Of a stretch of DNA of 64,000 nucleotides, positions 26,447 to 35,480 are shown piece by piece. The notes beneath the pieces are model-generated. The model worked only from the letters and a program-made list of their open reading frames with translations, was not told the origin of the DNA and searched no databases. Position 1 is the stretch's first letter. The number at the start of each line of letters is the position of its first letter. This DNA is from Rhodobacteraceae bacterium SB2 (GTDB lineage Bacteria; Pseudomonadota; Alphaproteobacteria; Rhodobacterales; Rhodobacteraceae): positions 310,001 to 374,000 of the forward strand of contig LGRT01000013.1 in NCBI GenBank assembly GCA_001642945.1. Direction: 5' to 3'. A program made the translations under genes and the position numbers.

Positions 26447-27147
26447 CAGATCTGTTCTATCTGCGCCATTGCGTTTTCAAAGTTTGGAATAATATGCTTG
26501 GGCAACCCATCGCCCACAACCTGTCCTTTTTCCAGCCAAATCACGCGCTCATATTCCGCAAGGGCTTGCAAATCATGCGTGATGTGCAGCACCGATTGAT
26601 CAAGCCCGTAGAGAAGGTTTTGTAAATAGGTTTTTGTGGGCAAATCTAACCCAGCAAAGGGTTCGTCTAAAACCAGCAGCGGGGGTGCCATCGCCAAAAC
26701 CGACAGCAAGCATACCAAGTGGCGCTGGCCCTGAGAAAGTGTTGCAATCGTGCGCTCAGCCCAGTCAAGCCGGTCAAACTGCTGTAGGATTTTGGTGGCA
26801 TTTTGCATCGCCTCGGCTTTGCGCTGCCCCTGTTGCGTCAGGCCGAAGCTGAGTTCTTCAAGAACTGTGGGGAAAATGATTTGATGATCCGGGTTTTGAA
26901 ACAGAATGCCAACAGTTTTCAGCGCCGCAGCGCGGTGTTTAAACAGATCATTCCCGTTGACGCGTACCCGCCCTAATGAAGGGGCCAACAGGCCAGAGAG
27001 CAGGCGTGCAAAAGAGGTTTTGCCCGATCCGTTACGCCCGATCATGCCCACGCGCTGTTCTTGAATATCAAGCGAAACCCCATTTAGCAATTTACGCGCA
27101 TTCAAGCTTAGGCTGACATTTTCAAATTGAATGGTACAGTCGGCCAT
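26446..27147 (-). CDS. bioM: Biotin ECF transporter, ATPase subunit BioM
   Basis: This ABC ATPase of about 233 residues powers biotin uptake. Walker A is GMIGRNGSGKTSF, the Q-loop is ILFQNPDHQIIFPT (typical of ECF ATPases), the signature is LSQGQRHLVCL and Walker B is LLVLDEPFAGLD, with the switch histidine in VLHITHD. The longer frame from 27168 is rejected in favour of the ATG at 27147 (MADCTIQF), where homology to ABC domains begins. It is the first gene of bioM-bioN-bioY. I looked upstream for a BioR-type palindrome (TTATCTATAA-like) and did not see one. Confidence 0.93.
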   Translation of the reverse strand: MADCTIQFENVSLSLNARKLLNGVSLDIQEQRVGMIGRNGSGKTSFARLLSGLLAPSLGRVRVNGNDLFKHRAAALKTVGILFQNPDHQIIFPTVLEELSFGLTQQGQRKAEAMQNATKILQQFDRLDWAERTIATLSQGQRHLVCLLSVLAMAPPLLVLDEPFAGLDLPTKTYLQNLLYGLDQSVLHITHDLQALAEYERVIWLEKGQVVGDGLPKHIIPNFENAMAQIEQI

Positions 27148-27333
27148 TGCGCATATCCAAGGTTTCAATTGCTTGCCCGCTTTAAGTCTGCGGCTATGCG
27201 CTTGTCAATGTGGGCTGTGCTGGCTTGTGCTTTAAAAATCTAAATGGGCGACCAATTGATCCATGCAAAGGGCCTTGACAGACGGGCCTTCGTGGGCATT
27301 TGGGCTGAAGGAAATAAGCGCAACGCAAAAAGA

Positions 27334-27349
27334 GATCTATTTTCAGATC
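27334..27349 (-). terminator. Weak intrinsic terminator after the first L,D-transpeptidase
   Basis: Read on the minus strand, GATCT and AGATC form a 5-bp stem around GAAAAT, overlapping the last codons of the transpeptidase gene, followed at once by TCTTTTTG. The stem is short and AT-rich, but the T-run is good. Confidence 0.35.
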
Positions 27350-27927
27350 AGTAAGACCTGCGTTCCTATTTTGGTAAGTTGAAATAAGTCTTCGATATGC
27401 TCATTATAAAGACCAATGCATCCATTAGAAGAGCGCCGCCCGATTTTGCGCGTATCATGGGTGCCGTGAATTCGAAAATATTGCCAGCTTAAATATAGAG
27501 CATGCGACCCCAGCGGATTATCCGGGCCCGGGCCAATAAAATCTGGCCATTCCGGATTGCGTTTTTTCATCGAAGGGGTGGGCCGCCAACTGGGCCCAGT
27601 CACCTTTCGCGTGATCGAGGTGCGGCCGCGACGCGTCAGATCGTCTGTCATGGGAACGCTAGAGGGGTATAATTTATACGTATTCTCATCTTCAGACCAA
27701 AAATGCAGCGCGCGCGATGAGATATCAACCAGCACCGCCCCGTTTTTTAAATTTGAGAAATAAGGTTGCCACTCTAATGTTCGGAAGCTGGAGACATTAT
27801 GGCGCACGCCTTGAGAAATTTCCTGTTCAATTTCAGTTGAGCTATCATCAGCCTCTTGAGCAAGCGCGGGGGTGGCCAGCAAGGCTGCGCTGCAATGGAT
27901 AAAATGGCGTCTGGTTAAATTTGTCAT
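27343..27927 (-). CDS. L,D-transpeptidase with twin-arginine signal
   Basis: This 194-residue YkuD-fold protein would cross-link or anchor peptidoglycan in the periplasm. I start it at the ATG at 27927, preceded by AAGGA, which gives a clear twin-arginine signal (MTNLTRRHFIHCSAALLATP); the frame open to 28074 would bury it. The catalytic region has IHGTHDTRKIG and then SSNGCIGLYN, with the nucleophile Cys in NGC. The usual arginine after GCI is glycine. It diverges from the CAP-domain lipoprotein gene. Chain end is immediately after the domain, as in short alphaproteobacterial forms. Confidence 0.9.
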   Translation of the reverse strand: MTNLTRRHFIHCSAALLATPALAQEADDSSTEIEQEISQGVRHNVSSFRTLEWQPYFSNLKNGAVLVDISSRALHFWSEDENTYKLYPSSVPMTDDLTRRGRTSITRKVTGPSWRPTPSMKKRNPEWPDFIGPGPDNPLGSHALYLSWQYFRIHGTHDTRKIGRRSSNGCIGLYNEHIEDLFQLTKIGTQVLLI

Positions 27928-28100
27928 GCCGAGATCCTTAAAATTTCCAGCCTTATACAAGCTTTTTGTGAAATATGCAGCTTGTGCTGGTTTTTCAACA
28001 TCTGAGCAAGCGTTTGTGAAGATAAAGCAAAACTGGGTTTGATTGGCAACGGCAGACATAGTAAGGACACCCAACTGTTACTAAATTATCCGAGGGATAG

Positions 28101-28640
28101 ATGGCTCGATTAAACTTTGCCGCGTTGATCGTTATTATGATTACGGCGGGCTGTGTCAGCGATGTGCCCCAGATGGCCTCAGATGGTAAGCCCGTACCCA
28201 AACCTTATTTTTTATCTCAAGTTGAGCCCGCAATTATTAAATTTCGTATGCTAGACGGGGTAAACGCGCTGCGTCAGTCGCGCGGCGCCGATGTGGTAAA
28301 TTTAAATGTCAGCTTAACGGCTGCCGCGGCCACGCATGCCCGCGATATGTCTGTGCAAGACCGCCCATGGCATTTTGGGTCGGATGCATCATCGCCCATC
28401 GACCGGCTGGTGAGGGTTGGCTATTCTGGGCAGTTGGTTGGCGAGGTGATATCGGAAACCTACGAGACTGAGCTGGAAACGCTGGCCGCTTGGATGACAG
28501 ATGAAGGTGCGCGTCGCATTATTTTAGATATCAAAGCCGATGAGTTAGGTTTGGCTTGGCATCAAGAAGCGGATGGAAAGATCTGGTGGGTAATGGTTTT
28601 CGGGGCCAGCCCCGCGCCACAAGCCCCCATCACGGAGTGA
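28101..28640 (+). CDS. CAP/SCP-domain lipoprotein
   Basis: This 179-residue protein begins with a lipoprotein signal ending in the lipobox ITAGC (Cys18), so it should be membrane-anchored. The mature part is a CAP (SCP/PR1) domain: LDGVNALRQSRGADVVNLN, THARDMSVQDRPWHFG with the conserved histidine, and a C-terminal LGLAWHQEADGKIWWVMVFG. Function of bacterial CAP proteins is poorly known; envelope or peptidoglycan roles are suspected. It lies between two L,D-transpeptidase genes and overlaps the second by 11 bp tail to tail. Confidence 0.85.
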   Translation: MARLNFAALIVIMITAGCVSDVPQMASDGKPVPKPYFLSQVEPAIIKFRMLDGVNALRQSRGADVVNLNVSLTAAAATHARDMSVQDRPWHFGSDASSPIDRLVRVGYSGQLVGEVISETYETELETLAAWMTDEGARRIILDIKADELGLAWHQEADGKIWWVMVFGASPAPQAPITE

Positions 28641-29148
28641 TTAAGATTGGGGTGCCGATAGGCACCAAAGCATAAATTTCTTGAATTTCGTGATCTTTTA
28701 CGGCGATACAGCCTTCGGTCCAATCGCGTTTCCAAAAGCGCGGCTTTTTGCTTTGTCCATGGATAAAGATATCGCCGCCTGCCGAAGCACCCACGCTTTG
28801 GGCATAGGCACGATCCTGCGCATTCGGGTATGAAATCCCTAAAGACAGATAAAATTTGCTGTTTTGGTTTTTGCGATCAATGTAATATCGGCCTTCAGGG
28901 GTCTTTCCATCCCCTCTCAATGATTTGTGACCATTTGGGGTAAACCCTAGACTAATCCGATAACTGCGGATGATTGTGTCATCTGATAGCAGATACATCC
29001 GGCGGGCCGATTTATCCACGCTGATGCTGGTGATTTTTACATCGTTGGTGAGGGACGATTTTCCTGACATCGTAAAATCAGAAAAACTCAAGCACCCACT
29101 CAGCAGAAGCACCCCGCATAGGGGGAAGAAAAACCGTTTTAAAACCAT
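28630..29148 (-). CDS. L,D-transpeptidase, predicted lipoprotein
   Basis: This 172-residue protein has a lipoprotein signal (LLLSGC, Cys19) and a YkuD domain with IFIHGQSKKPRFWKRDW and WTEGCIAVKDHE, the nucleophile being the Cys of EGC. The arginine after GCI is alanine, as is common in this ErfK-like subgroup. GRYYIDRKNQNSKFYLSLG is the typical substrate-groove region. It would act on peptidoglycan at the periplasmic face of a membrane. It is the last gene of a long minus-strand series, 56 bp after the RNA methyltransferase gene. Confidence 0.9.
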   Translation of the reverse strand: MVLKRFFFPLCGVLLLSGCLSFSDFTMSGKSSLTNDVKITSISVDKSARRMYLLSDDTIIRSYRISLGFTPNGHKSLRGDGKTPEGRYYIDRKNQNSKFYLSLGISYPNAQDRAYAQSVGASAGGDIFIHGQSKKPRFWKRDWTEGCIAVKDHEIQEIYALVPIGTPILITP

Positions 29149-29204
29149 AAATATGCCTGTTTTTTGACGCCTTTTACCACAATTTGAGAGGTTTCAAAGT
29201 AAAT

Positions 29205-30428
29205 TCATGCTGCCGCTTTATGAAATGCCCCTACCAATTCTACGTGATAAGACCAGCGAAACTGATCTACGGGGGTCACGGCCTCTAAACTATAGCCGGC
29301 ATCTGTTAATATTTTTGCATCCCGAGCAAAGCTCACTGGGTTGCAGGATACATAGGCCAGAGTCTTAATTGTACTTTTGGCCAGCATTGTCACCTGCGCT
29401 TCTGCGCCCGCGCGCGGCGGATCGATGACGGCGGCCTCAAATTTATTCAGTTCATCGGGCAAAAGGGGGCGGCGGAATAGATCGCGTTTCTCATGGCTGA
29501 TTTTCTTCAAGCCTTGCGTTTTGCGCCAAGCTTTATCAAGCGCTGCCAACATATCTGCCTCGCCCTCAACCGCATGAATTTCAGCCATTTGCGCCAAGGG
29601 CAGACTGAATGTGCCGCATCCGCTGAATAGGTCAAGCACAGGGCTTGCGCTTTTCAGAATGTTGCCTACCGTTTCGATCAGGCTAGTTTCCCCATGTTGG
29701 GTGGCCTGCAAAAAACTGCCCGGGGGTGGTGTGATTTTGGCTGGTCCAATGCGTTGTTCAGGCGGCGAGAGGGTTGCAACGATTTCGTCGTTCCAGCTTA
29801 GCCGCGCCAGCCGGTATTTCAGCGCGGCGGCGGCCAAACTGACGCGCAATGCATCATCCAATGGTTTGCCGCCAGTGGTCAAAAGATCTAAGCCAGCGGC
29901 TGCTTGGGTTGCCTGTATCTTCAACGTAGATTTGCGGCTGCCCCCAAGATGGGCAAGCGCTTCCAGAACGGGGCGCGCTTTCAGCAAATCCGGGTGTAAA
30001 AGCGCGCAATTTGGAATTTCAACGATTTGATCCGATGCCTGCGCGTGAAATCCGATCAACGCGCCTTTTTTGGTCCGCCGCACAGCAAAGCTTGCCCTGC
30101 GGCGACTGTTGGGCGGTGAGGTGAGGATGGGGTTCATCTGCGTTTTTAGACCATGTGCAGCCAAAGCTTGCCCGATAATTTCGGTTTTCCACCGGGCTAC
30201 AAACGCGTCAGATGCATGCTGAACTTGGCAGCCACCACAGGTTTTAAAATGCGGGCAGGGCGGCGATACGCGATCTGAGCTGGGCGTTAGGATCCGCCTG
30301 TCCATCAAGGTTTGGCCCTGTTGGTTGGCCTGCACAAGTTCGCCCGGCAGCGTGCGCGGCGCGAAAAGGCCCGTTTCTGTGATGCCATCGCCAAGATGAC
30401 CCATGCGTTTAATCGTAAACTCTTGCAT
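29205..30428 (-). CDS. RNA m5U methyltransferase of the TrmA/RlmCD family
   Basis: This 407-residue enzyme methylates uridine in RNA at carbon 5. The N-terminus has a TRAM-like domain, followed by [4Fe-4S] cysteines in CPHFKTCGGCQ plus a fourth at IPNCALL. SAM motif I is LDLFSGCGTFSLPLA, and the catalytic cysteine is in YVSCNPVSFARD, preceded by VIDPPRAG. The family includes RlmD/RumA (23S U1939) and others; the exact target cannot be told from the sequence. It follows the ABC exporter genes by 51 bp on the same strand. Confidence 0.9.
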   Translation of the reverse strand: MQEFTIKRMGHLGDGITETGLFAPRTLPGELVQANQQGQTLMDRRILTPSSDRVSPPCPHFKTCGGCQVQHASDAFVARWKTEIIGQALAAHGLKTQMNPILTSPPNSRRRASFAVRRTKKGALIGFHAQASDQIVEIPNCALLHPDLLKARPVLEALAHLGGSRKSTLKIQATQAAAGLDLLTTGGKPLDDALRVSLAAAALKYRLARLSWNDEIVATLSPPEQRIGPAKITPPPGSFLQATQHGETSLIETVGNILKSASPVLDLFSGCGTFSLPLAQMAEIHAVEGEADMLAALDKAWRKTQGLKKISHEKRDLFRRPLLPDELNKFEAAVIDPPRAGAEAQVTMLAKSTIKTLAYVSCNPVSFARDAKILTDAGYSLEAVTPVDQFRWSYHVELVGAFHKAAA

Positions 30429-30479
30429 GGTTTTGCTTTAGAGGATGGGCGGCCCCGTTAAAAGGACCAATTGCGCCTT

Positions 30480-32315
30480 TTATTCGGCCGCCGGTTGCAA
30501 CCCAATAAAGCCGCCGGATTGGCGGTTCCAATACCGCGCATAAAGCCCGCCTTGCGCCAATAGGTTGGCATGGCTGCCGGCTTCGATGATTTTCCCTTGA
30601 TCCAGAACGATGATGCGATCCATACGCGCAATGGTTGAGAGGCGATGGGCAATTGCCAGCACGGTTTTGCCTTCCATCACCGTATCGAGTGCGTCTTGAA
30701 TATATGCCTCGACTTCGCTGTCTAACGCGCTGGTTGCTTCATCCAGAACCAAAATGGGTGCATCCTTCAAAATTGCACGCGCCAAGGCGATGCGCTGGCG
30801 CTGCCCGCCGGATAATTTTACCCCGCGCTCGCCCAAATGGGCCTCATAGCCGCGCCGGCCCTTAAAATCTTCAAGATCTTGGATGAAAGCATCCGCTTCG
30901 GCTTTTTGAGCGGCGGCGCGCATTTGCGCCTCGCTGGCACTTGGCTGACCGTAAAGGATATTATCGCGCGCCGCGCGGTTAAACATTGCGGTTTCTTGCG
31001 TCACTGTGGCGATCGCGCGGCGAAGGCTTTCTTGGGTGACCTGTTGGATATTTTGACCATCAATCAGGATCTGACCGCTTTCGGGATCGTGAAGCCGCAA
31101 AAGCAAAGTAATTAAAGTGGACTTCCCCGCCCCAGAGGCACCTATAATCCCCAGCTTTTCGCCCGGCTGAATGGTCAGAGAGATATTTTCAATTCCGCCT
31201 TTTTCGCGACCATAGGCAAAAGAGGTTTGATCAAAAGTGATTGCTCCTTGCGTTACTTTTAACGGTTGCGCCGCAGGGTCATCGGTTAGATCATGCGCAG
31301 GCGTGAAGGTTTTCATCCCATTTTCCACTTCGCCCAAATTGCCGTAAAGCGCCATCAGCGTGAAGCTGACCCAACCGGTCATTTGCGCCAGCCGTAAAGA
31401 CACGGCACCCGCCGTGGCGATCATGCCCACCGATCCATTGCCTTGCGACCAGCTGACCAGCGTGCTGCCAACCAGCACGATTGGCAAAATACCGGCCAGT
31501 CCCATAAGCCAGAAGCGAAATACAACCGAAACCCGCGCATGGCCAAGCGCGGCGTTGCGATATCCCTCCATTGCCGATAGGGCGGCCTGATCTTCATGGC
31601 CCGCATGGGCAAATAGCTTGACAGTTTTGATATTGGTTACTGTGTCTACCACTTGTCCGGTCACGTTTGCCCGCGCCCCTGCCCGCGCTGCGGATCGGGC
31701 CCGGATCAGTGGCATGAAATGCCGGATCACCAATACATAGCTTAAAATCCAAAGCAAAAGCGCCGAGCCCATAAAAAGGTTTATGGCACCCAAAACCGCC
31801 AAGGCCCCCAGAACAGAGGCCAGCGCAAATAAAACCGTGTGTAGGATTTCGATCACCACATCGGTTACTGCGCGCGCGGTTTGCATTTCTTTTTGCGCAA
31901 TCCGCCCGGCAAAATCATTGTCGAAAAAACTGACCGAATGGCCCAAAACCCAACGGTGCAAACGCGAGAGTACCAGATTATGCACATTCGGCGCCACCAC
32001 ATAGCTTTGCATGATCGAGCTGGCACCGAAGGCCAGAGGCCTGATCAATAAGAAAAACGCGATGGCAGCGCCCAGCATCCAAAAATTTTCTGAAAACAAA
32101 GCCTCACGCGGGCTGGCCATGCTGGCATCAATCACCAAGCCTAACACCAAGCCGCTTAACATTTCGACGATGCCGGCGGTGATCGAGGCGGCGGCTGATA
32201 ACAGCAAAACCGGCTCGCTACCCCGCAACGCCCAGCGCAGGAAGGCGAGCAATGTTTTCGGCGGCGCCTGATCACTTTTGGCGTGATGCGAGATCCAATT
32301 TGCCAAAGGTGTCAC
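30480..32315 (-). CDS. ABC exporter half-transporter (MsbA-like), second of a pair
   Basis: This 611-residue protein has an N-terminal domain with about six membrane helices and a C-terminal ATPase. Walker A is GIIGASGAGKSTL, the Q-loop TQETAMFNRAARDN, the signature LSGGQRQRIALARAI, Walker B ILVLDEATSALD and the switch histidine IAHRLST. All catalytic residues are canonical. Its ATG overlaps the stop of the first half-transporter as ATGA, so the two are made together and probably form a heterodimer. Substrate unknown; lipid, drug or peptide export are all possible. Confidence 0.93.
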   Translation of the reverse strand: MTPLANWISHHAKSDQAPPKTLLAFLRWALRGSEPVLLLSAAASITAGIVEMLSGLVLGLVIDASMASPREALFSENFWMLGAAIAFFLLIRPLAFGASSIMQSYVVAPNVHNLVLSRLHRWVLGHSVSFFDNDFAGRIAQKEMQTARAVTDVVIEILHTVLFALASVLGALAVLGAINLFMGSALLLWILSYVLVIRHFMPLIRARSAARAGARANVTGQVVDTVTNIKTVKLFAHAGHEDQAALSAMEGYRNAALGHARVSVVFRFWLMGLAGILPIVLVGSTLVSWSQGNGSVGMIATAGAVSLRLAQMTGWVSFTLMALYGNLGEVENGMKTFTPAHDLTDDPAAQPLKVTQGAITFDQTSFAYGREKGGIENISLTIQPGEKLGIIGASGAGKSTLITLLLRLHDPESGQILIDGQNIQQVTQESLRRAIATVTQETAMFNRAARDNILYGQPSASEAQMRAAAQKAEADAFIQDLEDFKGRRGYEAHLGERGVKLSGGQRQRIALARAILKDAPILVLDEATSALDSEVEAYIQDALDTVMEGKTVLAIAHRLSTIARMDRIIVLDQGKIIEAGSHANLLAQGGLYARYWNRQSGGFIGLQPAAE

Positions 32316-34150
32316 TGCGCTGCATCCACATCAAGGAACCCACCCGATTGATGGGCCCAAAACCCGGCATAAAGCCCGCCTTTTGCCAGCAGCTGTTCAT
32401 GGCTGCCCTCTTCAACGATCCGCCCCTGATCCATTACAAGAATTCGATCCATATGCGCAATCGTAGACAATCGATGCGCGATCGCAATCACCGTTTTGCC
32501 GTCCATCATGCTGTAAAGCGTTGTCTGAATGGCCGCCTCGACTTCGCTGTCCAGCGCGCTGGTGGCTTCATCGAGCAATAATATGGGGGCGTCTTTCAGA
32601 ATCACCCGGGCCAAGGCAATACGTTGGCGCTGCCCGCCGGAAAGCTTTACGCCGCGCTCTCCGACATGCGCCTCATAACCGCAACGCCCTTCTGGATCTT
32701 CGAGGTCCAAAATAAAGTCATGCGCTTCGGCCTGCTTGGCCGCCGCGATCACTTGCGCCTCGCTGGCGGCGTTATTCCCATAGCGGATATTATCGCGCAC
32801 TGAGCGGTGCATCAGGCTGCTCTCTTGCTGGACCATGCCGATATGGCGGCGCAAACTGTCTTGCTTCACCAGGTCTATGCGTTGCCCATCAATATAAATC
32901 TGGCCGCACTCAGCGTCATAAAACCGGAGCAAAAGCTTGAACAAAGTTGATTTTCCTACGCCAGAGCGCCCCACAAGGCCCAGCTTCTGACCCGCTGGAA
33001 TACTTAGATTGATACCTTCCAATCCACCAAGAGTCCGGCCGTAATGATGTGACAGCTCGGTTATTTCAATCCTGGCCTCTTGTGGTTGTAAGGTCTGCGC
33101 GTTCGGGTGGTCAATTAAGGTGACGGGTTGTGATAAGGTTTGCATGCCTTCGGCCACCACGCCCAATTCGCGAAAAAATGAGGCGACGGCCCAGATGATC
33201 CAATTGCTCATGCTGTTCAGCCTTAAAACCAACGCTGACGCTGCCGCCACAACCCCAGCACTGGCGCTGCCCTGCGCCCAAAGCGCAATCCCCCACCCGA
33301 TCACCGCCACGATCAAAAAGCCATTTATCAGACTTAATAAAATATCCATGCGGGTATAAATCCGCATTTCCTTGATGAAGGTGTCGCGGGTTTGTGTGAT
33401 GCCCGCTTTGGCAAAGGCGATTTCTTCGCCCTCATGGGCAAATAATTTTACCGAATGAATGTTGGTATACGCATCCACGACCCGCCCGTTCAACTCGGAA
33501 CGCGCATCTGATGAAGCTTTTGAGGCGGGGCCAACGCGTTTTACCGTGAAGCGCAGCAGTAACAAATAGAGCCCGAACCAAAGCACCAAGGGCAGGGTAA
33601 GGCGAATATCTGCCTGCATCAGTAAGAAGAAAGCGCCGATCACATAGGCCAGCGCATAGCTCATTGCGTCAAACACGTGAAAGGCCACTTCGCCCGCAGC
33701 AGGGGGCGTTTGCATCACGCGGTTGGCGATGCGGCCGGCAAAATCGCCTTCAAACCAGCCCACAGATTGGCGCATTACGTGGCGATGCCCGCGCCAGCGC
33801 ACCAATGTGGCCATATTGGTGAGGATCGTATTATTCACCAATGCGGTATCGAAAAAGGTAAGTATTGGCCTGATCAGCAATATAAACACCGCCAAGGCGA
33901 TTAAAACCGGTCCAAGGCGCTGCAGCGTTTCTGCGCGATCGCCCTGCAACTGGTCCACCAGCCATCCCAGCGCATAGATCAATCCGATTTCGCTGCCAGC
34001 CACCAAAACCGAGGCGGTGAAAGCCAGCAGGAAGACCCATTTAAACGGTTGACAATAGGTCTGTAGAAAAGGCCAAAGCCGTTGCGGTGGGCGATCAATT
34101 TCGCGGTAATCGGCGAAAGGATCGATCAAATCTTCAAAAAACCGAAACAT
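32312..34150 (-). CDS. ABC exporter half-transporter (MsbA-like), first of a pair
   Basis: This 612-residue protein has the same layout as its partner: six membrane helices, then an ATPase with GLVGRSGVGKSTLFKLL, VQQESSLMHRSVRDN, LSGGQRQRIALARVI, ILLLDEATSALD and IAHRLSTI. The two ATPase domains are very alike, and both have the catalytic glutamate, unlike heterodimers with one dead site. It begins 163 bp after the CCA-adding enzyme gene; that gap holds no gene I can see. The long N-terminal cytoplasmic stretch (about 1-30) is rich in Asp and Arg. Confidence 0.93.
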   Translation of the reverse strand: MFRFFEDLIDPFADYREIDRPPQRLWPFLQTYCQPFKWVFLLAFTASVLVAGSEIGLIYALGWLVDQLQGDRAETLQRLGPVLIALAVFILLIRPILTFFDTALVNNTILTNMATLVRWRGHRHVMRQSVGWFEGDFAGRIANRVMQTPPAAGEVAFHVFDAMSYALAYVIGAFFLLMQADIRLTLPLVLWFGLYLLLLRFTVKRVGPASKASSDARSELNGRVVDAYTNIHSVKLFAHEGEEIAFAKAGITQTRDTFIKEMRIYTRMDILLSLINGFLIVAVIGWGIALWAQGSASAGVVAAASALVLRLNSMSNWIIWAVASFFRELGVVAEGMQTLSQPVTLIDHPNAQTLQPQEARIEITELSHHYGRTLGGLEGINLSIPAGQKLGLVGRSGVGKSTLFKLLLRFYDAECGQIYIDGQRIDLVKQDSLRRHIGMVQQESSLMHRSVRDNIRYGNNAASEAQVIAAAKQAEAHDFILDLEDPEGRCGYEAHVGERGVKLSGGQRQRIALARVILKDAPILLLDEATSALDSEVEAAIQTTLYSMMDGKTVIAIAHRLSTIAHMDRILVMDQGRIVEEGSHEQLLAKGGLYAGFWAHQSGGFLDVDAAQ

Positions 34151-34313
34151 GACCCCCCCTTTGCAGATATCAAAGCCTTTTAGAATATGCGCCTATTTCG
34201 CTCAAACCAAGCGTCAAAATTGTTAAAAGCGTCTCGTTGTTCTGAGCTAAGCTGTTTATCAGGGGCGTCAATATAATTTTATCGGTGAAAATAGCCCTAA
34301 AGTATCAGGCCCA

Positions 34314-35480
34314 CTATTTAACATCCAATGTGCGCAGCAATGCCGTCTTATCCAGCTGGAACCCAGAGGTGATCCAGATCTGTTCCAAGGCGCGTAGTTT
34401 TTTGCCAAGCGCTGAGCCAGTGTAAAGGGGCATCAGATCTTCGGCGGTTATTGGAAATTGCGCGCTGGCACCGGTTTGTACCGCGCTCAAGTCAGGCTCT
34501 GAGACCGGCGTTTCAAAAAGCGCGGCGCGCAGCAGTAAAACATCCAAAGCAATCGGCGCGTTGCACCGATAGGCCAATTCGCCCGCTTTTGTCATCGCCT
34601 CTATATGGGTTTTCAACAGTTTCAGGGTTTTGCTTTGGGCTTTGCTTAGGCGCAGATGCGCTTCAACCTGCCCCCCGCCCAGCGCAGCAAGCCGCCGAAG
34701 CGGGTCAATCGGAGCCTCATAGAGGCTTTCAAAGTAAACCAATGGTGCAAGGGCTTTATCATCAGATCCGGGCAAAACATGCTGCAGCACTCCGGTGATG
34801 CGCATCGCGGCCACCGCGGGGGCGGGGCTTGAGGCAGCCAGCAATTTTAACAGTTCTTTGGTTATGCGTTCTTTAGAAAGCTCCAATAAGCCATCGCCCT
34901 GAGTTGCAATCGCGGCCAGAGCATCAGGATCGAAGCCCAAATCTGGATCGGCATACCAGGCCGAGAACCTAAAGAACCGTAAAATACGCAGGTAATCTTC
35001 GGTAATCCGCCGCTCGGCATTCTCGATAAAGCGCAGATGCCCCGCTTTCAGATCAGCAAGCCCATTCAGTGGATCGTAGACCTTGCCGCTTGCATCGGCG
35101 TAAAGCGCATTCATCGTAAAATCACGCCGCGTTGCATCGCTTTTAAGGCTATCGGCATACTGAATTGTGGCGCGGCGGCCGTCGGTTTCAATATCTTGGC
35201 GAAACGTGGTGATTTCATAGGGCGTACCCTCGCTGATCACCGTGATGGTGCCATGTTCGATGCCGGTTGGAATGGTTTTTAGCTTGGCGGCGCGCGCCAA
35301 ATTTTGAATTTGATCGGGCCGGGCGTTGCTGGCCAGATCAATATCGTCGACGGGCCTGTTGAGCAGGCTGTTGCGCACGCAGCCACCGACAAAATAAATC
35401 TCGAACCCAGCGTCGCTTAACAGCCGTGTAATTTTTTCCACACCAGGCTTTTTGAGCCAGTCTGCCTGAATGATATTCAT
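34314..35480 (-). CDS. cca: CCA tRNA nucleotidyltransferase / poly(A) polymerase family
   Basis: This 388-residue class II nucleotidyltransferase adds or repairs the CCA end of tRNA. The nucleotidyl-transfer site is YFVGGCVRNSLLNRP followed by DDIDLAS; EITTFRQDIETDGR and SLKSDATRRDFTMNAL are the conserved base-selection segments, and RITEDYLRILRFFRFSAWY is the neck helix. I start at the ATG at 35480, which overlaps the NUDIX stop as ATGA; the frame open to 35639 would run into that gene. The family also includes bacterial poly(A) polymerases, but these motifs and length fit the alphaproteobacterial CCA enzyme. Confidence 0.92.
   Translation of the reverse strand: MNIIQADWLKKPGVEKITRLLSDAGFEIYFVGGCVRNSLLNRPVDDIDLASNARPDQIQNLARAAKLKTIPTGIEHGTITVISEGTPYEITTFRQDIETDGRRATIQYADSLKSDATRRDFTMNALYADASGKVYDPLNGLADLKAGHLRFIENAERRITEDYLRILRFFRFSAWYADPDLGFDPDALAAIATQGDGLLELSKERITKELLKLLAASSPAPAVAAMRITGVLQHVLPGSDDKALAPLVYFESLYEAPIDPLRRLAALGGGQVEAHLRLSKAQSKTLKLLKTHIEAMTKAGELAYRCNAPIALDVLLLRAALFETPVSEPDLSAVQTGASAQFPITAEDLMPLYTGSALGKKLRALEQIWITSGFQLDKTALLRTLDVK

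Noticed and set aside
30480-34150. ABC exporter pair with one inactive ATPase site
   Set aside because: Both ATPase domains keep the Walker A, signature, catalytic glutamate (LDEATSALD) and switch histidine, so no degenerate site is supported.
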